From NCBI RefSeq assembly GCF_014646895.1, contig NZ_BMOD01000007.1, positions 155,190 to 219,189 of the forward strand: 64,000 bases of DNA, given 5' to 3'. This stretch comes from Deinococcus roseus. GTDB taxonomy: Bacteria > Deinococcota > Deinococci > Deinococcales > Deinococcaceae. Below are positions 8,473-17,080 of this stretch, one piece after another (position 1 is the first letter of the stretch; each line of letters starts with the position of its first letter). The translations under genes and the position numbers were made by a program. The notes under the pieces are model-generated. The model was not told the origin of the DNA, did not search any database, and saw only the letters and a list, made by a program, of their open reading frames with translations.

Positions 8473-9351
8473 ATGCAATTGCACCAGATCCTGGGGTTTC
8501 TGAAAATCGTGGAAGTGGGTTCTTTCACACTGGCTGCAGAGCAACTGGAGGTGTCCCAGTCGGCGCTCAGCCATGCCATTGCTGCGCTGGAAAAAGAACT
8601 GGGGGTGCTGCTGCTGGAACGGGGAAGGCACGGGGCCAGACCCACCGAAGTGGGAGAAAAACTGCTGCCGCACATGCGGGAGATTGTTGCCCGACTGGAA
8701 CGCATCCGCAACGAAGCCAGCGACACCACCCAGTTGCTCTCCGGGAGGGTGCGCCTGGGGGCCATCCCCAGTTCCACTGTGGATTTGCTGCCCCGGGCCA
8801 TGGCGGCTTTTGGTCGGCAGTGCCCCAGCATCGAACTCATTATGCTGGAAGAACCCAGCCAGGGCGAAGGGCGGCTGCTGGAATGGCTGGCCTCTCACAC
8901 CATTGATGTGGCCCTGATGGAGCTTCCCGTCACCCAGTTTGAAGCTTTTCCTTTGCAAGATGATGAACTTTGCGCTGTGCTCCCTCTGCATTCACCACTG
9001 GCCCGACTGCCTGAAGTGCAGATCACCGATCTGGCCCCTCAACCCTTTGTGCTCTCCAGGTACAGCAGCGAACACCTGATCTTGCAGGCGTACCAGCAGG
9101 TGGGCCTCTCCCCCAGCATTCGGTTTGAGGTGCAGGACCTGGGAACATTGATCGGTCTGGTGCGGGAAGGGCTGGGCATTTCTCTGGTGCCGCGTCTGGC
9201 TTTGCCTGTTGCCCCTGAAGGGATTGCACTGGTGTCTGTGGTTCCCAGAATCCAGCGGCAGATCGGGTTTGTGGTGCGTTCGGTGACGGATGTTTCTCCT
9301 GCTGTGAAAGCTTTCATCGAGCGCACCCGCTTGCTGGTGGATCCAGCCTGA
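8473..9351 (+). CDS. LysR-family transcriptional regulator
   Basis: The 292-residue protein has the standard N-terminal winged HTH (residues 1-60: FLKIVEVGSFTLAAEQLEVS and HAIAALEKELGVLLLERG) and a two-lobed effector-binding domain (about 90-290). It is divergent from the cyclase-EamA operon, the classic placement of a LysR activator beside its target. A consensus TATAAT box at 8461-8466 is followed by six bases and then the ATG, so the transcript probably has no leader. The effector is unknown. Confidence 0.93.
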   Translation: MQLHQILGFLKIVEVGSFTLAAEQLEVSQSALSHAIAALEKELGVLLLERGRHGARPTEVGEKLLPHMREIVARLERIRNEASDTTQLLSGRVRLGAIPSSTVDLLPRAMAAFGRQCPSIELIMLEEPSQGEGRLLEWLASHTIDVALMELPVTQFEAFPLQDDELCAVLPLHSPLARLPEVQITDLAPQPFVLSRYSSEHLILQAYQQVGLSPSIRFEVQDLGTLIGLVREGLGISLVPRLALPVAPEGIALVSVVPRIQRQIGFVVRSVTDVSPAVKAFIERTRLLVDPA

Positions 9352-9593
9352 ATCCAGCTTTTCAGCAGCATTTCTGTGAACCTGCAACTTTGCTCTGATT
9401 GAGAACTTTCTCTGCATCCAGCTGCAGCAAAAAGTTTGTTCTTTAAACAAATCAAGTTAAATAAGTTATGGATTTGTAAATCTTTCCAGTAACTTACAAA
9501 TCAACGTGATAAAACAGCAAGAAACCATTTTTTATAATGAACTCACTTTCAAGCCACAGGCCCCAAGCACTTTCCACCCCGAGGAGGCACCCC

Positions 9594-10067
9594 ATGCACA
9601 TTTGCACCTACAGCGCCAGCTCCCAGACCACCCTCCAGGCAGTGTGGCAACTCTGGACCAACATCAAACACTGGCCCCGCTGGGACAGCCAGTTGCAATC
9701 TGTAGAAATGGACGGGGCCTTCCGCCAGGGCTCCACAGGAACCCTCACCTACCAGGACGGCAGCAAGAAAACCTTCAGCATCATCAAACTGCAGGTGCAA
9801 GAAAGCCTGGTGCTCGCCATTGCTTACCCCCACGGCAGCGAACTCCGCATCAAGTGGGATTTGCGGCAAAACGGTTCTGAAATCCTGTTCGATCAGGAAG
9901 TCTCCATCTCTGCCACCCCTTTTGCCAAGCTGCTGCTGCGTGGCCACAAAGAGCCCCTGATGAAATCCAGTCACAACCAGATGCAGCGCATGCTGGATTT
10001 GCTGGAAGGGGAATTCTCTCCCTTCAAGGATGCTGCAGCACGTGGCACCCCCCGCGCTGCCCTGTAA
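9594..10067 (+). CDS. SRPBCC/START-like lipid-binding-fold protein
   Basis: The 157-residue product has the features of a polyketide cyclase/SRPBCC fold: an early helix with VWQLWTNIKHWPRWDSQ, a central antiparallel sheet (GSTGTLTYQDG, RIKWDLRQNGSEILFDQE) and a long C-terminal helix. An upstream in-frame ATG at 9537 exists, but GAGGAGG lies six bases before the ATG at 9594, so that start is chosen. It stands alone between the LysR gene and a strong terminator. The ligand is unknown. Confidence 0.75.
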   Translation: MHICTYSASSQTTLQAVWQLWTNIKHWPRWDSQLQSVEMDGAFRQGSTGTLTYQDGSKKTFSIIKLQVQESLVLAIAYPHGSELRIKWDLRQNGSEILFDQEVSISATPFAKLLLRGHKEPLMKSSHNQMQRMLDLLEGEFSPFKDAAARGTPRAAL

Positions 10068-10091
10068 CCTCTGAACCTGTAACCTTCAAAA

Positions 10092-10118
10092 CCCCCAGAA
10101 TAATTCTGGGGGTTTTTT
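10092..10118 (+). terminator. Rho-independent terminator after SRPBCC gene
   Basis: CCCCCAGAA and TTCTGGGGG pair around a TAA loop, followed by six T. Confidence 0.9.
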
Positions 10119-10195
10119 GGGTCAACAACTGATTTTCTCAGGTGGAGCAACTGTTGACCCAGGGGGATCTGGGCCATCAACAGTGCGCCTTTCCC

Positions 10196-10224
10196 TTGAA
10201 AATTCATAACCAATCGGTTATCAT
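10196..10224 (+). promoter_or_regulatory. Promoter and operator of the ArsR-SRPBCC operon
   Basis: TTGAAA (10196-10201) and TATCAT (10219-10224) are 17 bases apart, and the ATG follows six bases after the -10 box, so the mRNA should be leaderless. The spacer holds a perfect palindrome at 10206-10221, ATAACC-AATC-GGTTAT, which overlaps the -10 box. Such a site is expected for autorepression by the ArsR protein encoded next. Confidence 0.8.
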
Positions 10225-10230
10225 TTAGTC

Positions 10231-10551
10231 ATGGGCACACCCACCGAACAGTTTCACGCCCTCGCAGATCCGACCCGCAGGGGCATCTTTGAACACCTGC
10301 TGCGGGATGGCCATCAGACGGTGCGCAGCCTCACCCAGCAGGCCGGGGTGTCTCAGCCTGCCGTGTCCAAACACCTCAAAACCCTCAAAGAAGCCGGTCT
10401 GGTCACCGACCACCCCCAGGGCCGGGAAACCCACTACCAGGCCACCCCGGAAGGCCTGGTCCCCATTTTCAACTGGGTGCAGGAGTACGCTGTTTACTGG
10501 CAGGGCCGTCTGGATGACCTGGAACGCCTGCTGGACGGGATGGACGAATGA
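10231..10551 (+). CDS. ArsR-family repressor
   Basis: The 106-residue winged-helix protein has FHALADPTRRGIFEHLLRDG, the recognition segment QQAGVSQPAVSKHLKTLKEA and the wing GRETHYQATPEGL. It lacks the cysteine metal site of ArsR/SmtB sensors and belongs to the type that is coupled to SRPBCC/AHSA1 partners. Its stop overlaps the start of the SRPBCC gene (ATGA). The palindrome in its own promoter makes autorepression likely. Confidence 0.92.
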   Translation: MGTPTEQFHALADPTRRGIFEHLLRDGHQTVRSLTQQAGVSQPAVSKHLKTLKEAGLVTDHPQGRETHYQATPEGLVPIFNWVQEYAVYWQGRLDDLERLLDGMDE

Positions 10552-10988
10552 CCAGTCCTTTGCCTGCGGCCCAGGCCATCGTGATTGACCGCCACCTCTC
10601 CCACACCCCCGAAAAAGTCTGGCGTGCCCTCACCGAAAAAGATTTGCTCTCCCAGTGGCTGATGGCCAACAACTTCAGGGCCGAGGTCGGGCACCAGTTC
10701 CAGTTGCGCCGCGCACCCATGCCGCACTGGGATGGGGTGGTGCAATGTGAAGTGCTGGAAGTGGATCCTCCCCACCAGCTTTCCTACCGCTGGAACACCC
10801 TGTGGGAAAACCAGCCTGGCCTGAACACCATCGTCACCTGGACCGTGATCCCGGACGGCAACGGCACCCTCCTGCGCATGCAGCAATCCGGCTTCCAGCC
10901 CTCCCAGATGCACAACCTCAAAGGGGCAGAATACGGCTGGACGGGCTTCCTGCAAAACCTGCAGGACCTGCTGGAAACCGTGCAGTAA
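10548..10988 (+). CDS. SRPBCC/AHSA1-family protein
   Basis: The 146-residue protein follows the activator-of-Hsp90-like SRPBCC pattern: IDRHLSHTPEKVWRALTEKD, LLSQWLMANNF, a beta-rich middle and the C-terminal helix GWTGFLQNLQDLLE. It is translationally coupled to the ArsR repressor, a pairing seen throughout bacteria. The pair usually senses or handles a small hydrophobic compound, but the ligand here is unknown. Confidence 0.87.
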   Translation: MTSPLPAAQAIVIDRHLSHTPEKVWRALTEKDLLSQWLMANNFRAEVGHQFQLRRAPMPHWDGVVQCEVLEVDPPHQLSYRWNTLWENQPGLNTIVTWTVIPDGNGTLLRMQQSGFQPSQMHNLKGAEYGWTGFLQNLQDLLETVQ

Positions 10989-11146
10989 AACCAGCTTCAA
11001 CAATCAACCTGTTCCTCACTTGCATGAGGCTGCTTGTTCTGGCTTCTCAGGCTCCCTGAGACAGCCCGGACCATCCTGATCTGTTGCAAAATCCCCATAA
11101 AATTGGCCGTTCCAAATCCCAAGCCCCCACTCAAAAGGAGAAAAAC

Positions 11147-11485
11147 ATGACTGCAATCACCACCATCATTTACCCCGTCAAGAACCTCAGCGAAGCCAAA
11201 ACCCTCTACGGTGCCCTGCTGGGCGTGGACCCTTACGCAGATGCCCCCTACTATGTCGGGTACAAAGTGGGCAATCAGGACATCGGACTGGATCCCAACG
11301 GCCACCAGCACGGCATGACCGGCCCGGTCTGCTATGTGAACGTGTCAGACCTTCAGGCACAACTGAAAGCCTTGCTGGATGCTGGAGCCACCCTGGTGCA
11401 GGACGTGCGGGATGTGGGTGGCAAACTGATCGCATCGGTGAGGGACCACGATAGCAACCCCATCGGTCTGATGCAAGCCCTCTGA
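11147..11485 (+). CDS. VOC (glyoxalase/bleomycin-resistance fold) protein
   Basis: The 112-residue protein begins TAITTIIYPVKNLSEAKTLY and has the two beta-alpha-beta-beta-beta units of the vicinal-oxygen-chelate fold, with VCYVNVSDLQAQLKALLDAG opening the second. AAAAGGAG lies six bases before the ATG. It could be a metal-dependent dioxygenase or isomerase, or a binding protein. The metal residues are not clear enough to choose. Confidence 0.82.
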   Translation: MTAITTIIYPVKNLSEAKTLYGALLGVDPYADAPYYVGYKVGNQDIGLDPNGHQHGMTGPVCYVNVSDLQAQLKALLDAGATLVQDVRDVGGKLIASVRDHDSNPIGLMQAL

Positions 11486-11542
11486 GTTGCTGACACAAAA
11501 ATTCCCCGGCAACGCCCCTGAAGGGTATGCTGGGGAACATCC

Positions 11543-12175
11543 ATGCCTGAGCTTTCCCTTCCTTTGCCAGAAATGATCCACCAGGTGCCCTGCCAGATGC
11601 GGGCAGTGGCTTTCACTTTCGATGATGGCCCGGACCCCGTCTACACCCCGGAGTTGCTGACCATTTTTGAACAGGCCGGAGGCCACGCCACCTTTTTCAT
11701 GCTGGGTCAACAGATCGAGCGTTTCCCAGATGTGGCAAGGCAGGTGCATGCAGCAGGCCATGAGCTGGGCAACCACACCCACAGCCATCCTTTCCTCACC
11801 CGGCTGTCCAGCGCAGAGCAATTGCAGCAGTTGCAGCAAACCGATGTGCTGCTGCGCGAGGTCACGGGAAACCCCTGCCGCACCTTTCGCCCGCCTTATC
11901 TGGATGCCAACGAGGGGGTGTTGCAGGTGGCTGAACAGTGCGGGTACCACAGCATTGGTGCGGTCAACCTGGACACCCGCGACTGGGCTTCACCCGGAGT
12001 GGAACATCTGGTGGAAAGCACCTTGCGGGCTGTGCGACCGGGCAGCATCCTGCTGTTCCATGATGGGGGCGGAGACCGTTCCCAGACGGTGGAAGCCGTA
12101 AAACAACTGGTGTCCCTGCTGACCGCTCAGGGGTATGCCCTGCTCACGGTGTCCGGGTTGCTACAAATGGCCTGA
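11543..12175 (+). CDS. NodB-type polysaccharide/chitooligosaccharide deacetylase
   Basis: The 210-residue catalytic domain shows all NodB motifs: TFDDGPDP (motif 1 Asp pair), NHTHSH (motif 2 metal His), RPPY (motif 3), DTRDW (motif 4) and LLFHDGGG (motif 5). No signal peptide or membrane anchor is visible, which is unusual for wall-acting members, so the substrate may be cytoplasmic or export may follow another route. It ends close to a bidirectional terminator. Confidence 0.9.
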   Translation: MPELSLPLPEMIHQVPCQMRAVAFTFDDGPDPVYTPELLTIFEQAGGHATFFMLGQQIERFPDVARQVHAAGHELGNHTHSHPFLTRLSSAEQLQQLQQTDVLLREVTGNPCRTFRPPYLDANEGVLQVAEQCGYHSIGAVNLDTRDWASPGVEHLVESTLRAVRPGSILLFHDGGGDRSQTVEAVKQLVSLLTAQGYALLTVSGLLQMA

Positions 12176-12195
12176 GGGCTTCGCGTTTGCACCTC

Positions 12196-12233
12196 AAAAA
12201 AAGGCCAGCACCGAAATTTGATGCTGGTCTTTT
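12196..12233. terminator. Bidirectional terminator between converging genes
   Basis: CCAGCA and TGCTGG pair around a 12-base loop with seven A on the left and four T on the right. It serves the deacetylase on the plus strand and the epimerase on the minus strand. Confidence 0.75.
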
Positions 12234-12288
12234 CATCTGTAAATCAACAAAAACAGAACATGCGGAGTGTGGGAGAGGTAAAGCAGCT

Positions 12289-13374
12289 TCAGGATTGGAC
12301 GCCAAAGCGGTAAAGGGTGATGGATTCAAACACCTCTCCAGGCCACAGCACCGTGGAGGGGAAATGCGGCTGGTTGGGGGAATCCGGGAAATGCTGGGTC
12401 TCCAGGCACACCCCGGCGTTGCGGCCAAAATTTTGCAAGCAGGGATGGGGGGAATGGTCGGGCAGAAAGTTCCCGGAGTACAGTTGCATGCCAGGCTCGG
12501 TGGTGAACACCTCCAGCACCCTTCCTGAAACAGGTTCATGCAGGGTTGCTGCAGGCTTGAATCCTGTGCCACGCAGCACGTAGGTGTGGTCGTACCCTCC
12601 TGCCCGTTGCAACTGCACGTCCTCTTCCTCAATTCGCTGGCCCAGACGTCCAGAGGAGCGGAAATCGAAGGGGGTTCCAGCCACATCCTGCAATTCACCG
12701 GTGGGAATCAACTGGTCATTGATGGGCAGGTACTGGTCGGCATGCACGGTGATTTCATGGTTCAGCACCTTGTTCCTGGGGTTCCCGCTGAGGTTCCAGT
12801 AGGTGTGCTGCGTGAGGTTCAGGTGGGTGGCGCGGGTGGTGGTGGCACTGTAATGGATGCGCAGTTCCCCCTGTTCGTTCAACAGGTACTGCACCTGCAC
12901 GTCCAGCGCTCCCGGATGGCCTTCGCTGCCATCTGGCAGGGTGAGCGCAAGGTTCAAACCCACATGGTTTGCTCCCTGCAGTTCCTCCACCTGCCACATC
13001 TGGTTGTCCAGTCCGGTGTGCCCGCCGTGCAGGCTGTTGCTGCCCTCGTTCTGGCTGACCTGGTGCTGCTGGCCTTCCAGGGTGAATTGCCCACCGTGAA
13101 TGCGGTTGGCGTACCGTCCAATCAGGGCCCCGAAAAAACAACTGGTGTCGCGGGAAAGGTAGGGGGCAAGTTCCGGGTGTCCCAGCACGATGTTGGCCCT
13201 TTGTCCATGGCGGTCCGGGGCGAGGATGGAGGTGATGGTTCCACCGTAATCCAGCACCTGCACTTGCAGACCCTGGAGTCCGGTCAGGGTGTACTGGGTG
13301 ACTTCCCTCCCGGAGGGCAGGGTGCCCCAGGGGGCGGATTGCAGTGTGAATGGCTGTGAAGTGGTCTGTGTCAT
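12289..13374 (-). CDS. galM: Aldose 1-epimerase (mutarotase)
   Basis: The 361-residue protein interconverts alpha and beta anomers of aldoses in the cytoplasm. GalM-family segments are VLDYGGTITSI, GALIGRYANRI, the catalytic-His region SNSLHGGHTGLDNQMW, LTQHTYWNLSG, YLPINDQLIPTGE and the C-terminal GVCLETQHFPDSPNQPHFPS with the catalytic Glu. It is the last gene of the minus-strand sugar operon, 110 bases after the YjfF-like permease, so it probably epimerises the imported sugar before phosphorylation. Confidence 0.94.
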   Translation of the reverse strand: MTQTTSQPFTLQSAPWGTLPSGREVTQYTLTGLQGLQVQVLDYGGTITSILAPDRHGQRANIVLGHPELAPYLSRDTSCFFGALIGRYANRIHGGQFTLEGQQHQVSQNEGSNSLHGGHTGLDNQMWQVEELQGANHVGLNLALTLPDGSEGHPGALDVQVQYLLNEQGELRIHYSATTTRATHLNLTQHTYWNLSGNPRNKVLNHEITVHADQYLPINDQLIPTGELQDVAGTPFDFRSSGRLGQRIEEEDVQLQRAGGYDHTYVLRGTGFKPAATLHEPVSGRVLEVFTTEPGMQLYSGNFLPDHSPHPCLQNFGRNAGVCLETQHFPDSPNQPHFPSTVLWPGEVFESITLYRFGVQS

Positions 13375-13484
13375 GGGTCCTCGGCTGGGAAGGAATACAG
13401 GGAGAGGGCGGTTTTTGATGTGGGTCGTCCAGCAGGGACCCCGAAATGACCAGGGTGGGGTCTGCTGCTGGACGGCTCAGGGAT

Positions 13485-14474
13485 TCAGGAGGTGGAGGAT
13501 TTTCGGGTCAGTCGGCTTTGCAGGATCACCACCAGCAGCAGGAACATCCCGCGGATCACGCTCTGCCAGTACACGGAGAGGCTGATCACGCCTTTGCCGT
13601 TCTCGAAGTTGAGCACATTGAAGATCATTCCCAGCAGGAGAACCCCAAAAAAGGTGCCCCACACGGTGCCCACGCCTCCGGTGAGCAGGGTCCCGCCCAC
13701 CACCACGGCGGCAATGGCGGTCAGTTCCCAGCCCACCCCTTCGGTGGGTTGACCTGCCCCGAACTGGGAGGCCAGAACCACCCCGGCCATGCCGGAAAGT
13801 GCGCCGGACAGCACGTAAACCCAGAATTTGGTGCGGTCCACGGGCAGGCCCATGAGTCTTGCAGCGTCTTCGTTGTCCCCAATCGAGAGGGTGTAGCGTC
13901 CAAACTGGGTGCTGGAGAGCACGAAAATCCCGATCAGGAAGGCCACGACCATCATCCAGGCAGGGATGGGAAAGCCCAGGAAGTCGCCCTGTCCAATCTG
14001 GATGAAGTTTCCGGTGTATTCAGCACTGACCGACTGGTTGCCGGAGACCAGCAGCGCCAGACCTCTGGCCCCCAGCAGGGTCGCCAGGGTCACGATGAAG
14101 GGGGCAATGCGGCCCCTGGTGATCAGTCCGGCATTGATGGCCCCAACACCTGCACCGACCAGCACCGGGATCAGGAAACCCAGCAAGGCCCCCTGTCCGC
14201 TGACTTTGGCAGCCACCACGCTGGCCAGGGCCACCACGCTGCCCACCGAAAGGTCAATCCCGCCGGTGATGATCACAAAGGTCATGCCCAGCGCAATCAG
14301 CCCGAACATGGCGTTGTACCTTAAAAAGCTTTCCAGGTTGTACTCGGTGATGAAGCCCTCGTAACGCAGGCCTCCGAAGACCATCAGGAGCACCAGGGCA
14401 ATCAGCACCCCTTGCTGGCTGAGCTGTTTCCAGATGCGGCCTGGATCTGTGGTTTTGCTTGGCATGGTGGTCAT
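13485..14474 (-). CDS. yjfF: Sugar ABC transporter permease, YjfF-like
   Basis: The 329-residue integral membrane protein has 8-10 helices and the RbsC-family signature MTFVIITGGIDLSVGSVVAL near residue 60-80. The late glycine-rich cytoplasmic loop AAVVVGGTLLTGGVGTVWG is also present. Together with the preceding permease it should form the heterodimeric channel of a YtfQRT-YjfF-type galactofuranose/arabinofuranose importer. The start lies one base after the stop of the YtfT-like gene. Confidence 0.85.
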   Translation of the reverse strand: MTTMPSKTTDPGRIWKQLSQQGVLIALVLLMVFGGLRYEGFITEYNLESFLRYNAMFGLIALGMTFVIITGGIDLSVGSVVALASVVAAKVSGQGALLGFLIPVLVGAGVGAINAGLITRGRIAPFIVTLATLLGARGLALLVSGNQSVSAEYTGNFIQIGQGDFLGFPIPAWMMVVAFLIGIFVLSSTQFGRYTLSIGDNEDAARLMGLPVDRTKFWVYVLSGALSGMAGVVLASQFGAGQPTEGVGWELTAIAAVVVGGTLLTGGVGTVWGTFFGVLLLGMIFNVLNFENGKGVISLSVYWQSVIRGMFLLLVVILQSRLTRKSSTS

Positions 14475-14475
14475 C

Positions 14476-15474
14476 TCAGGCCCTCCGGCTGCGTTGCAGG
14501 GCCACAGCGCCCACGATGATTCCGGCTTTCACAATCAGGGCCACCGAGTCCGGCACCCCTTTGGCCAGCAGGGTGAAGCGAATCAGCTGGATGATCAGGG
14601 CACCGATCAATGTTCCCACGATGGTGGCTTTTCCGCCTTCCAGCAGGGTTCCGCCCACCGCAACTGCAGCAATGGCGTCCAGTTCCATGTTCTGCCCGAC
14701 CTGGTTGGCGTCGCTGGCAGAGTTGATGGCAATGGTGATCAGGCCCGCGATGCCCGCCAGCAGCCCACTGATGGCGTACACGGCGTATTTGACCCGCTGG
14801 GCAGGAATGCCGCTCAGTCGGGCGGCTTTCTCGTTGCCCCCCACGGAGAGGATGCTGCGGCCCAGCACGGTGCGGCGCATCACCCAGGCGGCCAGGGCCA
14901 CGATCAGCACCATCAGGATCACCTGGAAGGGCAATCCCAGCACTTTGCCCAGACCGATGTATTGAAAGGAGGGGTTGCTGAAGGTCTGCAGGTTGCCGTT
15001 GGTGAGCACCTGGGCAATTCCGCGCCCCGCAATGAACAGCACCAGTGTGGCAATGATGGGCTGCAATTCAAATTTGCTGACCAGCAGGCCATTGAAGAGG
15101 CCCAGTGCAGCCGCAGCCAGCACAGGCAGCACGAAGGCCAGCAGGATGCCCAACGGATTGTCTTTCAGGCCGTCTGACATGAAGATCATGGGCGCGAGTG
15201 CTCCAGCAATGGCCATCAGGGAGCCCACGGAGAGGTCAATGCCACCCGTGGCAATCACCAGGGTCATGCCCACCCCCACAATCACAATGGTCGCCACCTG
15301 CGTCAGGTTGATGTTCAGGGTCTGCATCGACAGGAAGTTGGGGGTGAAAATGGCGTTGAACACAAACAGCACCAGCAGGGCCAGCAGGCCCCCGTACTGC
15401 TGCAAGAACAGCTTCCAGTCCATTTTGGGTTTGGGGGGGGTGTTTTTGGGTTTCATGGTTTTACTGTCCAGCAT
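14476..15474 (-). CDS. ytfT: Sugar ABC transporter permease, YtfT-like
   Basis: The 332-residue permease has the same family marks (VGMTLVIATGGIDLSVGSLM; AAVAVGGTLLEGGKATIVG) and about nine helices. AAGGAG lies seven bases before the ATG, and the start overlaps the ATPase stop by 14 bases. The presence of two distinct permeases, not a single RbsC homodimer, argues for the YtfT/YjfF pair. Confidence 0.86.
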   Translation of the reverse strand: MLDSKTMKPKNTPPKPKMDWKLFLQQYGGLLALLVLFVFNAIFTPNFLSMQTLNINLTQVATIVIVGVGMTLVIATGGIDLSVGSLMAIAGALAPMIFMSDGLKDNPLGILLAFVLPVLAAAALGLFNGLLVSKFELQPIIATLVLFIAGRGIAQVLTNGNLQTFSNPSFQYIGLGKVLGLPFQVILMVLIVALAAWVMRRTVLGRSILSVGGNEKAARLSGIPAQRVKYAVYAISGLLAGIAGLITIAINSASDANQVGQNMELDAIAAVAVGGTLLEGGKATIVGTLIGALIIQLIRFTLLAKGVPDSVALIVKAGIIVGAVALQRSRRA

Positions 15475-17002
15475 GGGCGGCTCCTTCTGTGCCTGCCATG
15501 GCGTGCATGATGCGTTTCTCGGAGAGGTTCTTGCCCGAAAGTTCTCCCACGGTTTCCCCGTCCCTGAGCACCATCACCCGCTGGCAACCCTCAGTGAGTT
15601 CTTCCAGTTCCGAGGAGATCATCAGCACGGTGAGGCCGTCTTCGGCCAGCTCGCTGATCAGGTTCTGAATTTCGGCTTTGGCCCCCACATCGATGCCACG
15701 GGTGGGTTCATCCAGAATCAAGAGGTCGGGGTTCATGCACAGCCATCTCGCCAGCAGCACTTTTTGCTGATTGCCTCCAGACAGTTCCCGGATGGGCTGC
15801 TCCGGGGAAGAGCACTTGATGCCCAGACGCTGGATGAATTTGTCGATGATCTTCTGCTGGGCCTGGGGATCAATCACGCCCAGTCTGGAAATGCGGGGAA
15901 GCAGTGCCAGTGTGAGGTTTTCCCGCACGCTCAGGTGGGGGATGATGCCCTCTTCTTTGCGGTCTTCAGAACAAAAACCCATGCCCAGACGGATGGCTTC
16001 ACGGGGGGAACGCAGGCGGATGGGCTGGCGCTTCCAGCTGAGGGCCCCTGCATCGGTGGGATCTGCTCCAAAGAGGGCACGGGCGGTTTCGGTGCGGCCA
16101 GAGCCCAGCAAACCCGCCACCCCCAGGATTTCTCCTTTTTTGACGGTGAGGTTCACGCCTTTGAGTTTGTTGCCGCGTTTGAGGTCTTTCACCGTGAGCA
16201 GTTCTTCTTGCCCGGTGGTGTTCTTCTTGTGAAAGCCGGTGCGACCCTGGCGTTCCACCTCGCCAATTTCCCGGCCCAGCATCTTGGCCACCAGTTCAAA
16301 TTTGCTGATGCTGCGGATGGGTCCAGAGTGCACGGTTTTGCCGTCCCGCATCACCGTGATGTGGTCTGAAATGGCGTACAGCTCGTCCAGGTAATGGGAG
16401 ACAAAAATCACCCCAACGTTTTCCTGTTTCAGTTTGCGGATCACTGCAAAAAGGGTTTCCACTTCCTGTTCATCCAGGGAACTGGTGGGTTCGTCCATCA
16501 CCACCAGCCTGGCTTTCATGGAAATGGCCCGGGCAATGGAGACCATCTGCTGGGTGGCAATGCTGTAGTCCTGAAGAGGGCGGGTCACGTCAAGCGCAAT
16601 GCCCATGTCCTGCAAAATCTGACTGGCCTGGCGGTGCATCTCTTTCCAGTCGATCATTCCGAATTTTTTGGGTTCACGGCCCAGCAGAATGTTTTCGCTG
16701 ACCGAGCGCTTCAACACCAGGTTGACTTCCTGGTAGATGGTGGCGATGCCACCCTGCTGGGATTCCAGGGGGGTTTTAAAATTCACTTCCCGTCCAGCAA
16801 AAGCAATGCTTCCGGTGTCCTTGCGGTAGGCTCCAGTGAGGATCTTGAGGAGTGTGGATTTGCCTGCCCCGTTCTGCCCGATCAGGGCGTGCACTTCACC
16901 TTCCCGGACCACCAGGGAGCTGTCACGCAGGGCGGGGGTGCCCGCGAAGCTCTTGGTGATGTGTTCCATGGACAGCAGGATTTGAGGGGATGTTGTGGTC
17001 AT
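15461..17002 (-). CDS. ytfR: Sugar ABC transporter ATPase with two NBDs, YtfR-like
   Basis: The 513-residue protein carries two nucleotide-binding domains. The first has Walker A GQNGAGKS and a Walker B ending VVMDEPTSSLDEQE. The second has the degenerate loop GLLGSGRTE, signature LSGGNQQKVLLARWL and ILDEPTRGIDVGAK. A degenerate second P-loop is normal for RbsA-type carbohydrate importers. The start is ATG 17002 with AAAGGGAA upstream; a longer form from 17062 would translate through the stable hairpin. It powers uptake by the adjacent permeases. Confidence 0.92.
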   Translation of the reverse strand: MTTTSPQILLSMEHITKSFAGTPALRDSSLVVREGEVHALIGQNGAGKSTLLKILTGAYRKDTGSIAFAGREVNFKTPLESQQGGIATIYQEVNLVLKRSVSENILLGREPKKFGMIDWKEMHRQASQILQDMGIALDVTRPLQDYSIATQQMVSIARAISMKARLVVMDEPTSSLDEQEVETLFAVIRKLKQENVGVIFVSHYLDELYAISDHITVMRDGKTVHSGPIRSISKFELVAKMLGREIGEVERQGRTGFHKKNTTGQEELLTVKDLKRGNKLKGVNLTVKKGEILGVAGLLGSGRTETARALFGADPTDAGALSWKRQPIRLRSPREAIRLGMGFCSEDRKEEGIIPHLSVRENLTLALLPRISRLGVIDPQAQQKIIDKFIQRLGIKCSSPEQPIRELSGGNQQKVLLARWLCMNPDLLILDEPTRGIDVGAKAEIQNLISELAEDGLTVLMISSELEELTEGCQRVMVLRDGETVGELSGKNLSEKRIMHAMAGTEGAAHAGQ

Positions 17003-17026
17003 GTCTGGTTCCCTTTCAGTGGGAAG

Positions 17027-17060
17027 GGGGACCCACCCCCGTGACAGGTGGTGGGTCCCC
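17027..17060 (-). promoter_or_regulatory. Intercistronic stem-loop between binding-protein and ATPase genes
   Basis: GGGGACCCACC pairs perfectly with GGTGGGTCCCC (11 bp, 12-base loop) in the 78-base gap. There is no T run, so it more likely stabilises the upstream binding-protein mRNA or lowers read-through than acts as a full terminator. Confidence 0.75.
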
Positions 17061-17080
17061 ATGAGGAAAGGAAGCAGGGA

